From the NCBI RefSeq assembly GCF_034347405.1, contig NZ_CP133778.1:1798001-1862000 (forward strand): 64,000 nt of DNA, read 5' to 3'. The notes beneath the pieces were generated by a model. It searched no databases and was not told the origin of the DNA. It worked only from the letters and a program-made list of their open reading frames with translations. Below are positions 15,430-24,251 of this stretch, in pieces. The DNA comes from Pseudomonas sp. CCC3.1 (GTDB lineage Bacteria > Pseudomonadota > Gammaproteobacteria > Pseudomonadales > Pseudomonadaceae). How positions within the stretch are numbered: the first letter of the stretch is position 1; each line of letters starts with the position of its first letter. A program made the translations under genes and the position numbers.

Positions 15430-15447
15430 CGTAAATATTTCGTTACG
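15430..15447 (-). promoter_or_regulatory. Candidate PhhR (TyrR-type) box upstream of phhA
   Basis: CGTAAA-N6-GTTACG contains a perfect CGTAA-N8-TTACG dyad and keeps the G(N14)C spacing of the TyrR-box consensus TGTAAA-N6-TTTACA. It lies 134 bp upstream of phhA and 205 bp before the divergent phhR, which fits PhhR control of phhABC. A second dyad, GTCAC-N6-GTGAC, lies at 15493-15508. Confidence 0.5.
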
Positions 15448-15539
15448 GTATGGCTGTTGGGCTGTCATTCTTAAGTCAGTAATTGCAAAATCGTCACAAA
15501 ATCGTGACAGCGAAATGCTTTCCCGAGTAAAAAACACCC

Positions 15540-15622
15540 CTGTAGGAGCGAGCTTGCCTCGCGATCTTTTAGAAGAATCAAAAGATCGCGAGCAATCGAG
15601 CGTCGATCGGCTGCTCCTACAG
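15540..15622. repeat. REP-like palindrome, family A copy 4 (variant)
   Basis: The left arm is normal, but the right arm is disturbed. After GATCGCGAGCAA about 13 extra bases (TCGAGCGTCGATC) are inserted before GGCTGCTCCTACAG. The element lies in the phhA/phhR divergent region. Confidence 0.85.
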
Positions 15623-15651
15623 TTAGCAGATCAATTGCCGAGCCTTGCACC

Positions 15652-17214
15652 ATGCGTATCAAAGTTCACTGTCAAAACCGGATTGGCATCCTGCGCGACA
15701 TTCTTAACCTGCTGGTTGCCTACGGCATCAACGTCAAGCGGGGCGAGGTGGGGGGCGATCAGGGCAATGCGATTTACCTGTTCTGTCCCAACCTGATCAA
15801 CCTGCAATTTCAGGCCCTGCGCCCGAAATTTGAAACCATTGCCGGGGTTTTTGGGGTCAAGCGTGTAGGGCTGATGCCCAGCGAGCGCAGGCACATGGAA
15901 CTCAATGCCTTGCTTGGCGCGCTGGAGTTTCCAGTGCTGTCGATCGACATGAGTGGCTCGATTGTCGCGGCCAACCGCGCGGCCGCGCAGTTGCTCGGGG
16001 TGCGGGCGGATGAAGTGCCGGGGATTGCCCTGTCGCGTTACGCCGAAGACTTCGACCTGCCGGAACTGGTGCGGGCCAACAAGTCGCGGATCAACGGCCT
16101 GCGGATCAAAATCAAGGGCCATGTGTTTCTGGCTGACATTGCGCCGTTGCAACTGGAGCACGATGAAAGCGAGGCTATGGCCGGTGCGGTGCTCACGTTG
16201 CACCGTGCTGATCGTCTCGGTGAGCAGATCTACAACGTGCGCAAGCAAGAGCTGCGCGGCTTCGACAGCATCTTCCAGAGCTCGAAAGTCATGGCCGCCG
16301 TGGTGCGTGAGGCCCGGCGCATGGCACCGCTGGATGCGCCGCTATTAATAGAGGGCGAAACCGGCACCGGCAAAGAGCTACTGGCACGGGCCTGCCACCT
16401 GGCCAGCCCGCGTGGGCAATCACCGCTGATGGCGCTTAACTGCGCGGGCTTGCCCGAGTCGATGGCCGAAACCGAGCTGTTCGGTTACGGGCCTGGGGCA
16501 TTTGAGGGCGCGCGGGCCGAAGGCAAGCTGGGCCTGCTGGAACTGACCGCAGGCGGGACGTTGTTTCTCGATGGCGTCGGGGAGATGAGCCCGCGCTTGC
16601 AGGTGAAATTGCTGCGCTTCTTGCAGGACGGCTGCTTCCGGCGTGTGGGCAGTGACGAAGAGGTCTACCTCGATGTGCGAGTGATGTGCGCCACCCAAGT
16701 CGACTTGTCCGAACTGTGTGCCCGTGGCGAGTTTCGTCAGGACCTGTACCACCGGCTCAACGTGCTGTCGCTGCATATCCCGCCGCTGCGTGATTGCCTG
16801 GATGGCCTGGAACCTTTGGTTGAGCACTTTCTGGATCAGGCCAGTCGGCAGATTGGCTGCCCGTTGCCGCGCCTGGCACCTGCGGCCATGGACCGTCTGC
16901 GCCACTACCATTGGCCGGGTAACGTGCGGCAATTGGAAAACGTGCTGTTTCAGGCGGTGTCGTTGTGCGATGGCGGGGTCGTCAAGGCCGAACACATCCG
17001 TTTCCCGGACTATGGCGTGCGTCAGCCGCTGGGCGAGTTTTCGATGGAAGGCGGGCTGGATCAAATCGTCGGCCGCTTCGAAAAGGCCGTGCTGGAGCAG
17101 TTGTACGCCGAACACCCGAGCAGCCGCTTGCTGGGCAAGCGACTGGGCGTGTCGCATACCACCATTGCCAACAAACTGCGCGAGCACGACATCATCAAGC
17201 CGGGTAGTCGCTGA
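15652..17214 (+). CDS. phhR: PhhR, TyrR-like regulator of phenylalanine metabolism
   Basis: 520 residues. Order: ACT domain (about 1-70, RIKVHCQNRIGILRDIL), PAS domain (about 78-190), AAA+ sigma-54-type domain with Walker A GETGTGKE, and a C-terminal Fis-type helix-turn-helix (RLLGKRLGVSHTTIANKLREH). The loop that normally reads GAFTGA is GAFEGA here, so contact with sigma-54 is doubtful; TyrR-type proteins often act with sigma-70. PhhR activates phhABC and other aromatic amino acid genes. It is divergent from phhA. Its last three codons and stop lie in a dispersed repeat (17204-17304). Confidence 0.93.
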   Translation: MRIKVHCQNRIGILRDILNLLVAYGINVKRGEVGGDQGNAIYLFCPNLINLQFQALRPKFETIAGVFGVKRVGLMPSERRHMELNALLGALEFPVLSIDMSGSIVAANRAAAQLLGVRADEVPGIALSRYAEDFDLPELVRANKSRINGLRIKIKGHVFLADIAPLQLEHDESEAMAGAVLTLHRADRLGEQIYNVRKQELRGFDSIFQSSKVMAAVVREARRMAPLDAPLLIEGETGTGKELLARACHLASPRGQSPLMALNCAGLPESMAETELFGYGPGAFEGARAEGKLGLLELTAGGTLFLDGVGEMSPRLQVKLLRFLQDGCFRRVGSDEEVYLDVRVMCATQVDLSELCARGEFRQDLYHRLNVLSLHIPPLRDCLDGLEPLVEHFLDQASRQIGCPLPRLAPAAMDRLRHYHWPGNVRQLENVLFQAVSLCDGGVVKAEHIRFPDYGVRQPLGEFSMEGGLDQIVGRFEKAVLEQLYAEHPSSRLLGKRLGVSHTTIANKLREHDIIKPGSR

Positions 17215-17304
17215 CGAAGCATGAGGCTGCGATGGGTTGCGCAGCGACCCTGGACGGTGGTCCTGCGGCCCGCATCGCAGCCTTCGTGCCTCGACAGCGA
17301 CTAC
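17204..17304. repeat. Intergenic inverted repeat, family B copy 2 (101 bp)
   Basis: GTAGTCGCTGACG at the left and AGCGACTAC at the right are the arms. It matches the repeat at 1551-1652 over its whole length with several differences. The left end forms the last codons and stop of phhR. Confidence 0.8.
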
Positions 17305-17423
17305 GAGTTTCTTGCCACCGGTTGCCGCAACCGGCATAACCGCGCCGGTTTTCCCTTTCAGTCACGCCACCAAAAACGCCTCTAACCCAGTCAATACAGC
17401 CTTTCGCGCCGTCAAAATAAAGT

Positions 17424-17440
17424 TGGTGCGCAAATTGCTA
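17424..17440 (+). promoter_or_regulatory. Sigma-54 promoter of flgF
   Basis: TGGTGCGCAAATTGCT has GG at 17425-17426 and GC at 17437-17438, an exact GG-N10-GC. It lies about 60 bp before flgF. Confidence 0.8.
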
Positions 17441-17495
17441 GTACCTCTGTAGTACAGCGGTGGGCGGCAAGCGTCCGCCAGACAGAGGAAAGACT

Positions 17496-18236
17496 GTGGA
17501 CAAGTACCTTTATGTGGCAATGACCGGCGCCAGTCAGAATGCTCTGGCGCAAAAGGCGCATGCCAACAATTTGGCGAACATCTCAACCAACGGCTTTCAG
17601 CGCGATCTGGAACAGGCGCGGTCGATGCCGGTGTTTGGTGACAGCTTTCCAGCGCGGGCCTTTGCCCTGACCGAACGGCCTGCCACCGACTTCACCCCTG
17701 GCGCACTGGTGCAAACCGGGCGCGATCTGGACGTGGCGGTGTCGGGTGACGGCTGGCTGGCCGTGCAGGCACCGGATGGCAGCGAAGCCTATGTGCGCAC
17801 CGCCAGCATGAATGTGGATGCCCTGGGCATTCTGCGCGCTGGCAACGGCATGCCGATCATGGGCAACGCCGGGCCGATTGCCGTGCCGCCACAGCAGCAA
17901 ATTGAAGTCGGTGAAGACGGCACCATCAGCGTCCGCGCCATGGGCGAAGGCCCACGGGTGATGGCCGAAGTGGACCGCATCAAGCTGGTCCAGCCCGACC
18001 TGAAAAACATGACCAAAGGCCAGGACGGTCTGATCCACACGGTCAATGGTCAGCCCGCGCAGGCGGATGCCAATGTGCGGGTCACGTCGGGGTTTCTGGA
18101 GGCCAGCAACGTCAATGCCGTCGAAGAAATGACCTCGGTGCTGGCCCTGTCCAAGCAGTTCGAGCTGCACATCAAAATGATGAACACCGCCAAAGAAGAC
18201 GACCAGGCCATGACCCGCGTCTTGGCAATGAGCTAA
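17496..18236 (+). CDS. flgF: Flagellar proximal rod protein FlgF
   Basis: 246 residues from GTG 17496 (AGAGGAAAG upstream), giving the family start DKYLYVAMTGASQNALAQKAHANNLANISTNGFQ with the rod/hook N-terminal motif. The C-terminal motif ASNVNAVEEMTSVLALSKQFELH is shared with FlgG. FlgF is a proximal rod subunit exported through the flagellar type III system. It is the first gene of flgFGHIJKL, with its own sigma-54 promoter; flgBCDE are not in the window. Confidence 0.95.
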   Translation: MDKYLYVAMTGASQNALAQKAHANNLANISTNGFQRDLEQARSMPVFGDSFPARAFALTERPATDFTPGALVQTGRDLDVAVSGDGWLAVQAPDGSEAYVRTASMNVDALGILRAGNGMPIMGNAGPIAVPPQQQIEVGEDGTISVRAMGEGPRVMAEVDRIKLVQPDLKNMTKGQDGLIHTVNGQPAQADANVRVTSGFLEASNVNAVEEMTSVLALSKQFELHIKMMNTAKEDDQAMTRVLAMS

Positions 18237-18281
18237 TTACTGACACGTCGCGCCGAAAAACCGGCGCACGAGGAGAGCACC

Positions 18282-19067
18282 ATGCTTCCGGCACTGTGGG
18301 TTGCAAAAACAGGTTTGGCTGCACAAGACACCAACCTGACGACCATTTCCAACAACTTGGCCAACGTGTCGACCACCGGCTTCAAGCGTGATCGTGCCGA
18401 GTTCCAGGACTTGCTCTACCAGATCAAACGCCAGCCTGGCGCGCAATCGACCCAGGACAGCGAGCTGCCATCGGGCCTGCAAGTGGGCACCGGGGTGCGT
18501 ATTGTCGGCACCCAAAAGAACTTCACGGCCGGCAGCCTGCAAACCACCGAGCAGCCGCTGGACATGGCCATCAATGGCCGTGGTTTTTTCCAGATCATGC
18601 AGCCGGACGGCACTACGGCCTACACCCGTGACGGCACTTTCCACCTGGACTCCAACGGCCAGATCGTGACGGCCAGCGGCTTCGCTCTGGAACCGGCGAT
18701 TGTGGTGCCCGCCGATGCCCAGACGTTCACGGTAGGGCAGGACGGCACGGTGTCGGTGACCATCACCGGTAACGCGGCCGCCCAAGTGATCGGCAACCTG
18801 CAAACCGCAGACTTCATCAACCCGGCCGGTTTGCAGTCCCAGGGCGGCAACCTGTTCCTTGAAACCGCGTCCAGCGGCGCGCCGCAAATCGGCACGCCGG
18901 GCCTGAACGGCTTCGGCACCACCATGCAAAGCACGCTCGAAACCTCGAACGTCAGCACCGTAGAAGAAATGGTCAACATGATCACCACTCAACGCGCCTA
19001 CGAGATGAACTCCAAAGTGATCTCGACCGCCGACCAAATGCTGTCGTTCGTGACGCAAAATCTGTAA
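18282..19067 (+). CDS. flgG: Flagellar distal rod protein FlgG
   Basis: 261 residues, ATG start behind ACGAGGAGAG. The N-terminal SLWVAKTG-like region (LPALWVAKTGLAAQDTNLTTISNNLANVSTTGFKRD) and the C-terminal ETSNVSTVEEMVNMITTQRAYEMNSKVI are the conserved rod motifs. FlgG polymerises to form the distal rod through the peptidoglycan and outer membrane, inside the P and L rings made by the next genes. Downstream, flgH follows after 24 bp. Confidence 0.97.
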   Translation: MLPALWVAKTGLAAQDTNLTTISNNLANVSTTGFKRDRAEFQDLLYQIKRQPGAQSTQDSELPSGLQVGTGVRIVGTQKNFTAGSLQTTEQPLDMAINGRGFFQIMQPDGTTAYTRDGTFHLDSNGQIVTASGFALEPAIVVPADAQTFTVGQDGTVSVTITGNAAAQVIGNLQTADFINPAGLQSQGGNLFLETASSGAPQIGTPGLNGFGTTMQSTLETSNVSTVEEMVNMITTQRAYEMNSKVISTADQMLSFVTQNL

Positions 19068-19091
19068 AGACGTGAAGGAGTGGGAAAGGTC

Positions 19092-19787
19092 ATGAAGCGC
19101 TTGTTTTCTGTTCTGGCACTGGGCGGCATTACGTTCCTGGCGGGTTGCGTCAGCCCGCCACCACGGCCGAACGATCCGTACTACGCCCCTGTGCTGCCGC
19201 GTACACCGCTGCCGGCAGCGGCCAACAACGGCTCGATCTACCAGGCTGGCTTTGAACAGAACCTGTACAGCGATCGCAAGGCTTTTCGCATCGGTGACAT
19301 CATCACCATCAGCCTGAACGAAAAGACCCAGGCGAGCAAAAACGCCAACTCGGCCATCGGCAAAAACAGCAACACCAGCATCGGCCTGACGTCGCTGTTT
19401 GGTGGCGGTTTGACCACCAACAACCCGTTGGGTAGTGGTGACCTGAGCCTGAACGCGGGCTACAGCGGCAGCCGCGCCACCAAGGGCGACAGCAAGGCCG
19501 GGCAGGGCAACAGCCTTACCGGCTCGATCACCGTGACCGTGGCCGATGTGCTGCCCAACGGCATCATCGCCGTGCGCGGCGAGAAGTGGATGACCCTGAA
19601 CACCGGTGACGAGCTGGTGCGCATTGCCGGTCTGGTCCGGGCCGATGACATCAGCACCGACAACACGGTGTCCTCGACCCGTGTCGCCGATGCGCGCATC
19701 ACGTACTCGGGGACCGGCTCGTTTGCCGACGCCAGTCAGCCGGGCTGGTTTGACCGCTTTTTCCTCAGCCCACTGTTTCCTTTTTAA
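19092..19787 (+). CDS. flgH: Flagellar L-ring lipoprotein FlgH
   Basis: 231 residues from ATG 19092. A GTG 12 bp earlier is too close to the AAGGAG ribosome site. A lipoprotein signal peptide ends in LAGC (Cys19). The body contains the L-ring motifs FRIGDIITISLNEKTQASK and PNGIIAVRGEKWMTLN. FlgH forms the outer-membrane L-ring around the rod. It sits in the flgG-flgH-flgI order expected for this cluster. Confidence 0.96.
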   Translation: MKRLFSVLALGGITFLAGCVSPPPRPNDPYYAPVLPRTPLPAAANNGSIYQAGFEQNLYSDRKAFRIGDIITISLNEKTQASKNANSAIGKNSNTSIGLTSLFGGGLTTNNPLGSGDLSLNAGYSGSRATKGDSKAGQGNSLTGSITVTVADVLPNGIIAVRGEKWMTLNTGDELVRIAGLVRADDISTDNTVSSTRVADARITYSGTGSFADASQPGWFDRFFLSPLFPF

Positions 19788-19798
19788 ACGGATTTAAC

Positions 19799-20908
19799 AT
19801 GCCCAACCTCAAGCATCTGCTGGCAGCCGTATTGCTTTTGTCGACATCGCTGGGCGCTCACGCCGAGCGGTTGAAGGACATCGCCAGCATTTCGGGCGTG
19901 CGCACCAACCAACTGATTGGCTATGGCTTGGTCGTCGGGCTCAACGGCACGGGCGACCAGACCACACAAACGCCGTTCACCCTGCAGACCTTCAACAACA
20001 TGCTCTCGCAGTTCGGCATTAAAGTGCCGCCGGGCTCGGGCAACGTGCAGTTGAAAAACGTCGCAGCGGTGTCGATCAGTGCCGATTTGCCTGCGTTCGC
20101 CAAGCCGGGGCAGGTGATCGACATCACTGTGTCTTCGATCGGTAACTCTAAAAGCCTGCGCGGCGGCACGTTGTTGCTGACCCCGCTCAAAGGGATCGAC
20201 GGCAACGTTTACGCAGTCGCCCAAGGCAATTTGGTCGTGGGCGGCTTTGATGCCGAAGGCCGTGACGGTTCCAAAATTACCGTCAACGTGCCGTCTGCCG
20301 GGCGTATTCCGGGCGGTGCTTCGGTCGAACGTGCTGTGCCCAGTGGTTTCAATCAGGGCAACAGCCTGACCCTCAACCTCAATCGCTCAGACTTCACCAC
20401 TGCCAAGCGTGTGGTCGACAAAATCAACGACCTGCTCGGCCCTGGCGTGGCGCAGGCGATTGACGGCGGCTCGATCCGTGTCTCGGCACCGCTGGACCCA
20501 AGCCAGCGCGTCGATTACCTGTCGATTCTGGAAAACCTCGAAGTCGATCCGGGCCAGGCGGTGGCCAAGGTCATCATCAATTCGCGCACCGGTACCATCG
20601 TGATCGGGCAAAACGTCAAGGTTTCACCTGCCGCCGTCACCCACGGCAGTCTGACCGTGACCATCACCGAAGACCCGATTGTCAGTCAGCCGGGCCCGCT
20701 GTCCAACGGCCAGACCGCTGTGGTGCCGCGCTCGCGGATCAATGCCCAGCAAGAAGCCAAGCCGATGTTCAAGTTTGGTCCGGGCACCACCCTGGACGAA
20801 ATCGTACGGGCGGTGAATCAGGTGGGCGCGGCGCCGGGCGATTTGATGGCGATTCTCGAAGCGCTGAAACAGGCCGGCGCCTTGCAAGCCGACCTGATCG
20901 TGATCTGA
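19799..20908 (+). CDS. flgI: Flagellar P-ring protein FlgI
   Basis: 369 residues. A cleavable signal peptide (about 1-22, ending AHA) is followed by RLKDIASISGVRTNQLIGYGLVVGLNGTGDQ, the FlgI signature. FlgI is exported by Sec to the periplasm and forms the P-ring in the peptidoglycan layer. The start is 11 bp after flgH, and flgJ follows after 10 bp. Confidence 0.97.
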   Translation: MPNLKHLLAAVLLLSTSLGAHAERLKDIASISGVRTNQLIGYGLVVGLNGTGDQTTQTPFTLQTFNNMLSQFGIKVPPGSGNVQLKNVAAVSISADLPAFAKPGQVIDITVSSIGNSKSLRGGTLLLTPLKGIDGNVYAVAQGNLVVGGFDAEGRDGSKITVNVPSAGRIPGGASVERAVPSGFNQGNSLTLNLNRSDFTTAKRVVDKINDLLGPGVAQAIDGGSIRVSAPLDPSQRVDYLSILENLEVDPGQAVAKVIINSRTGTIVIGQNVKVSPAAVTHGSLTVTITEDPIVSQPGPLSNGQTAVVPRSRINAQQEAKPMFKFGPGTTLDEIVRAVNQVGAAPGDLMAILEALKQAGALQADLIVI

Positions 20909-20918
20909 GGCTGACGTC

Positions 20919-22181
20919 ATGGACATGCGTAAGAGCGGCGTGGTCAGTGACAGCGATTCGGGGGCGTTCAGCGACCTTAATCGTCTGAATAACCTGAAGG
21001 TGGGTGACCGCGAAAGCGACGGCAACATGCGCAAGGTCGCGCAGGAATTCGAGTCGCTGTTCCTCAACGAAATGCTCAAGTCCATGCGCTCGGCCACCGA
21101 AACGCTGGGCAAGGACAACCCGCTCAATACCCCGGCTGCCAAGCAGTACCAGGAAATGTACGACCAGCAACTGTCGGTGACCTTGTCACGCCAGGGCGGC
21201 GGCATTGGTCTGGCGGACGTGTTGATGCGCCAAATGTCGAAAAACAAATCGGCGGTGCCGGGTGATACACCAGCCGCCACGGGGCTCACGACTCAAGCCA
21301 AAGCGGCGGCCACCGAAACGCCTGTTACCCAGACCACCAGCCCGTTTGTGCGCTCCAATGGCCAGCGTGCCTTGTGGGCGTCTCGCGTGGCGACGCCTGC
21401 CGTTGAAGGCGGGCATAAAAATGACATGGCGCTGCTCAATCAGCGGCGTCTGGCGTTGCCGAGCAAACTGACCGATCGCCTGCTGGCTGGCATCGTGCCC
21501 TCGGCAGACCCTTCGCGTTCGACCCTCAATACCGGCGTCGTGCCTGGGCGCACCAGTGCCTCGATGGATGCTGTCATCAAAGGCAGCCGCCAACCGATGC
21601 TCAGCGCGTCGGGCGTGCAGGGGCGCATGCAGATTTATGGCCGTGCCGTGGCGCAGCCGCCGTTGGCGCCCGCCAAGCAAGCGTTTGAATCGCCGGATGC
21701 GTTTGTCGCCACCATGCTGCCAATGGCGCAGCAGGCGGCCGACCGCATCGGCGTCGACCCGCTGTACCTGGTGGCGCAAGCCGCACTGGAAACCGGCTGG
21801 GGCAAATCGGTGATGCGCCAGCAAAACGGCAGCAGCAGCCACAACCTGTTCGGCATCAAGGCCACGGGCAATTGGCAGGGCGCGCAGGCGCGGGCCATCA
21901 CCAGTGAGTTCAAGGACGGGCAGATGGTCAAGGAGACGGCGGACTTCCGTTCCTACGACTCTTACCAGGACAGCTTCCACGACCTGGTCACGCTGTTGCA
22001 GAGCAACAACCGTTATAAAGAAGTGCTCGGCGCGGCCGATAAGCCAGAACAGTTTGTACGTGAATTGCAGAAGGCCGGTTATGCGACCGACCCTGAGTAC
22101 GCGAGCAAGATTTCGCAGATTGCCAAGCAAATGAAAACCTACCAGAGCTACGTCTCGACGGGTTCTCTCACGCATTTATAG
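20919..22181 (+). CDS. flgJ: Flagellar rod-capping and muramidase protein FlgJ
   Basis: 420 residues. The N-terminal rod-cap domain (about 30-110, KVAQEFESLFLNEMLKSMR) is followed by a linker and a C-terminal glucosaminidase domain (about 265-410) with ALETGWG carrying the catalytic Glu291, and HNLFGIKATG. FlgJ opens the peptidoglycan locally for rod assembly. It has the dual-domain architecture known for gammaproteobacteria. Confidence 0.95.
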   Translation: MDMRKSGVVSDSDSGAFSDLNRLNNLKVGDRESDGNMRKVAQEFESLFLNEMLKSMRSATETLGKDNPLNTPAAKQYQEMYDQQLSVTLSRQGGGIGLADVLMRQMSKNKSAVPGDTPAATGLTTQAKAAATETPVTQTTSPFVRSNGQRALWASRVATPAVEGGHKNDMALLNQRRLALPSKLTDRLLAGIVPSADPSRSTLNTGVVPGRTSASMDAVIKGSRQPMLSASGVQGRMQIYGRAVAQPPLAPAKQAFESPDAFVATMLPMAQQAADRIGVDPLYLVAQAALETGWGKSVMRQQNGSSSHNLFGIKATGNWQGAQARAITSEFKDGQMVKETADFRSYDSYQDSFHDLVTLLQSNNRYKEVLGAADKPEQFVRELQKAGYATDPEYASKISQIAKQMKTYQSYVSTGSLTHL

Positions 22182-22191
22182 GGTTTGAACC

Positions 22192-24237
22192 ATGGCGAGT
22201 TTGATCAACATCGGAATGTCGGGGCTGAACGCCAGCCAAGGGGCTTTGGCGACTGTCGGCAACAACATTGCGAACGCCAACACCTCGGGCTACTCGCGCC
22301 AGCAGATCGTGCAGAGCAGCGCGGCCTCGCAGCAAGTGGGCGGGGTGTTTATCGGCACCGGCACCACCCTGGCGGACGTGCGCCGGGTGTACAACGCCTA
22401 CCTCGACGCCCAGTTGCAAACCACCACCTCGCTCAACGGCGATGCCCAGGCCTACCTTGATCAAATCGGCTCGGTCGACAAATTGCTCTCGGACAAAAGC
22501 ACGGGCGTTTCGGCGGCATTGAACGGCTTTTTCGCCTCGCTGCAAACCTCGGCGGCCGCACCCGGCGACAGCGCTTCACGGCAATTGCTGTTAACCAGCG
22601 CACAAACCCTGAGCAACCGTTTCAACGCGATCTCGGCCCAGCTCAACCAACAGAACGAAGGCATCAACAGCCAGTTGGACACCTTGACCTCGATGGTCAA
22701 CCAGCACACGGCCACCATTGCCTCGCTGAACAAGCAAATCGCCCAGGCCACCACTGCGGGCAATACGCCGAACGACTTGATGGATGCGCGCAACGAGGCC
22801 GTGCGCACCCTCAACGAATTGGTCGGGGTCTCGGTTCAAGAGCACGACAACGTGTACGACATTACCCTCGGCACCGGTCAGGCGCTGGTGCAGGGCAATA
22901 CCTCCAACACCTTGTCGGCGGTGCCGAGCAAAACCGACAAAAGCCAGTTCAGCATCCAGATCAACTACGCGCAGTCCAGCTCCGACGTCACCTCGGTGAT
23001 CAGCGGCGGCAAGATCGGCGGCCTGCTGCGTTATCGCTCCGACGTACTGGCCCCGGCCATCAATGAGTTGGGGCGCACGGCGATTGTGCTGGCCGATGCG
23101 GTCAACCAACAGCTGGGGCAGGGCCTGGATGCCAATGGCGAGTTTGGCTCGTCGCTGTTCAGCAGCATCAACAGCGACAAGGCCATCAGCCAGCGCAGTC
23201 TGGCGGCGACCGGCAACAGCGCAGGCTCAGGCAACCTGGACGTCAAAATCAGCAACAGCGGCGCGCTGACCACTTACGACTATCAGGTCACGTTCACCAG
23301 CGACAACGAATACACGGTCAAACGTTCTGACGGCACCAGCATGGGCGCCTTCAAGCTCGATCAAGACCCGCCTGCGGTGATCGACGGCTTCACCATGAGC
23401 CTCAATGGCGGCGCGTTGAGCAAGGGCGACAGCTTCAAAGTCAGCCCCACCGCCAATGGCGCCAGCGGCATCAGCGTGCAAATGACCGATGCCAGTAAAC
23501 TGGCGTTCGCCGGGCCGTTGGCGGCCACTAAAGGCGGCTCCAACAGCGGCACCGGGGCTGTGGGCAGTCTTGATTTGTCGCAAGCGCTGAACATTTATGG
23601 CGGCGCTGAACTGGGCAAGGCCCAAAGCGAAATCGAAGGCGCCATGCCCGTGCGCATTGCCTTTGACGAAGCCAGCGGCGGCACTCAGGGTTACCGCATC
23701 CTGAACGAGAAGGGCGAGAAGATCGGCGAGGGCACCCTCGTTCCGGGGCAGGACAATAAAGTCACGATCAAGGTGCCGGTGCTCGACGCTTCGGGTGTGG
23801 CGGTGACCAACCCGGACGGCACGCCCAAGACCGTCAACTTTGACACCACCCTCAGCGGCTCGCCCGCCAAGGGCGACAGCTTCGATATCAAGTTCAACAA
23901 GGACGGCAAGGCCGACAACAGCAACGCCAACCTGTTGCTGGGTCTGCAAACCAAGCAGACCGTGGGCGTGACTGGCGGCGCAGGCGGCGTGAGCCTAGGC
24001 ACCTCGTACAGCCAGTTAGTGTCCAAAGTGGGCGGCAAAGCCAGCCAGGCGGCCGTCGACGGCACGGCCAACACTGCCGCGCTGGCCTACGCCACCCAAA
24101 GCCGCAGCTCGGTGTCGCAGGTTAACCTCGACGAAGAAGCGTCCAACCTGGTCAAGTTCCAGCAGTACTACACCGCATCGTCGCAAATCATCAAAGCGGC
24201 GCAAGAAACCTTCAGCACGCTGATCAACAGTCTTTAA
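22192..24237 (+). CDS. flgK: Hook-associated protein 1 FlgK
   Basis: 681 residues, about the usual Pseudomonas length. The N-terminal motif INIGMSGLNASQGALATVGNNIANANTSGYSRQ and the C-terminal VNLDEEASNLVKFQQYYTASSQIIKAAQETFSTL are typical. Two beta-rich modules occur in the middle. FlgK is the first hook-filament junction protein. It follows flgJ after 10 bp; flgL follows after 14 bp. Confidence 0.96.
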   Translation: MASLINIGMSGLNASQGALATVGNNIANANTSGYSRQQIVQSSAASQQVGGVFIGTGTTLADVRRVYNAYLDAQLQTTTSLNGDAQAYLDQIGSVDKLLSDKSTGVSAALNGFFASLQTSAAAPGDSASRQLLLTSAQTLSNRFNAISAQLNQQNEGINSQLDTLTSMVNQHTATIASLNKQIAQATTAGNTPNDLMDARNEAVRTLNELVGVSVQEHDNVYDITLGTGQALVQGNTSNTLSAVPSKTDKSQFSIQINYAQSSSDVTSVISGGKIGGLLRYRSDVLAPAINELGRTAIVLADAVNQQLGQGLDANGEFGSSLFSSINSDKAISQRSLAATGNSAGSGNLDVKISNSGALTTYDYQVTFTSDNEYTVKRSDGTSMGAFKLDQDPPAVIDGFTMSLNGGALSKGDSFKVSPTANGASGISVQMTDASKLAFAGPLAATKGGSNSGTGAVGSLDLSQALNIYGGAELGKAQSEIEGAMPVRIAFDEASGGTQGYRILNEKGEKIGEGTLVPGQDNKVTIKVPVLDASGVAVTNPDGTPKTVNFDTTLSGSPAKGDSFDIKFNKDGKADNSNANLLLGLQTKQTVGVTGGAGGVSLGTSYSQLVSKVGGKASQAAVDGTANTAALAYATQSRSSVSQVNLDEEASNLVKFQQYYTASSQIIKAAQETFSTLINSL

Positions 24238-24251
24238 GGGAGCACTCGACG

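Noticed and set aside
15297..15430. Sigma-54 promoter for phhA on the minus strand
   Set aside because: No exact GG-N10-GC was found on the minus strand when scanned by eye; near cases had 9 or 11 bp spacing.
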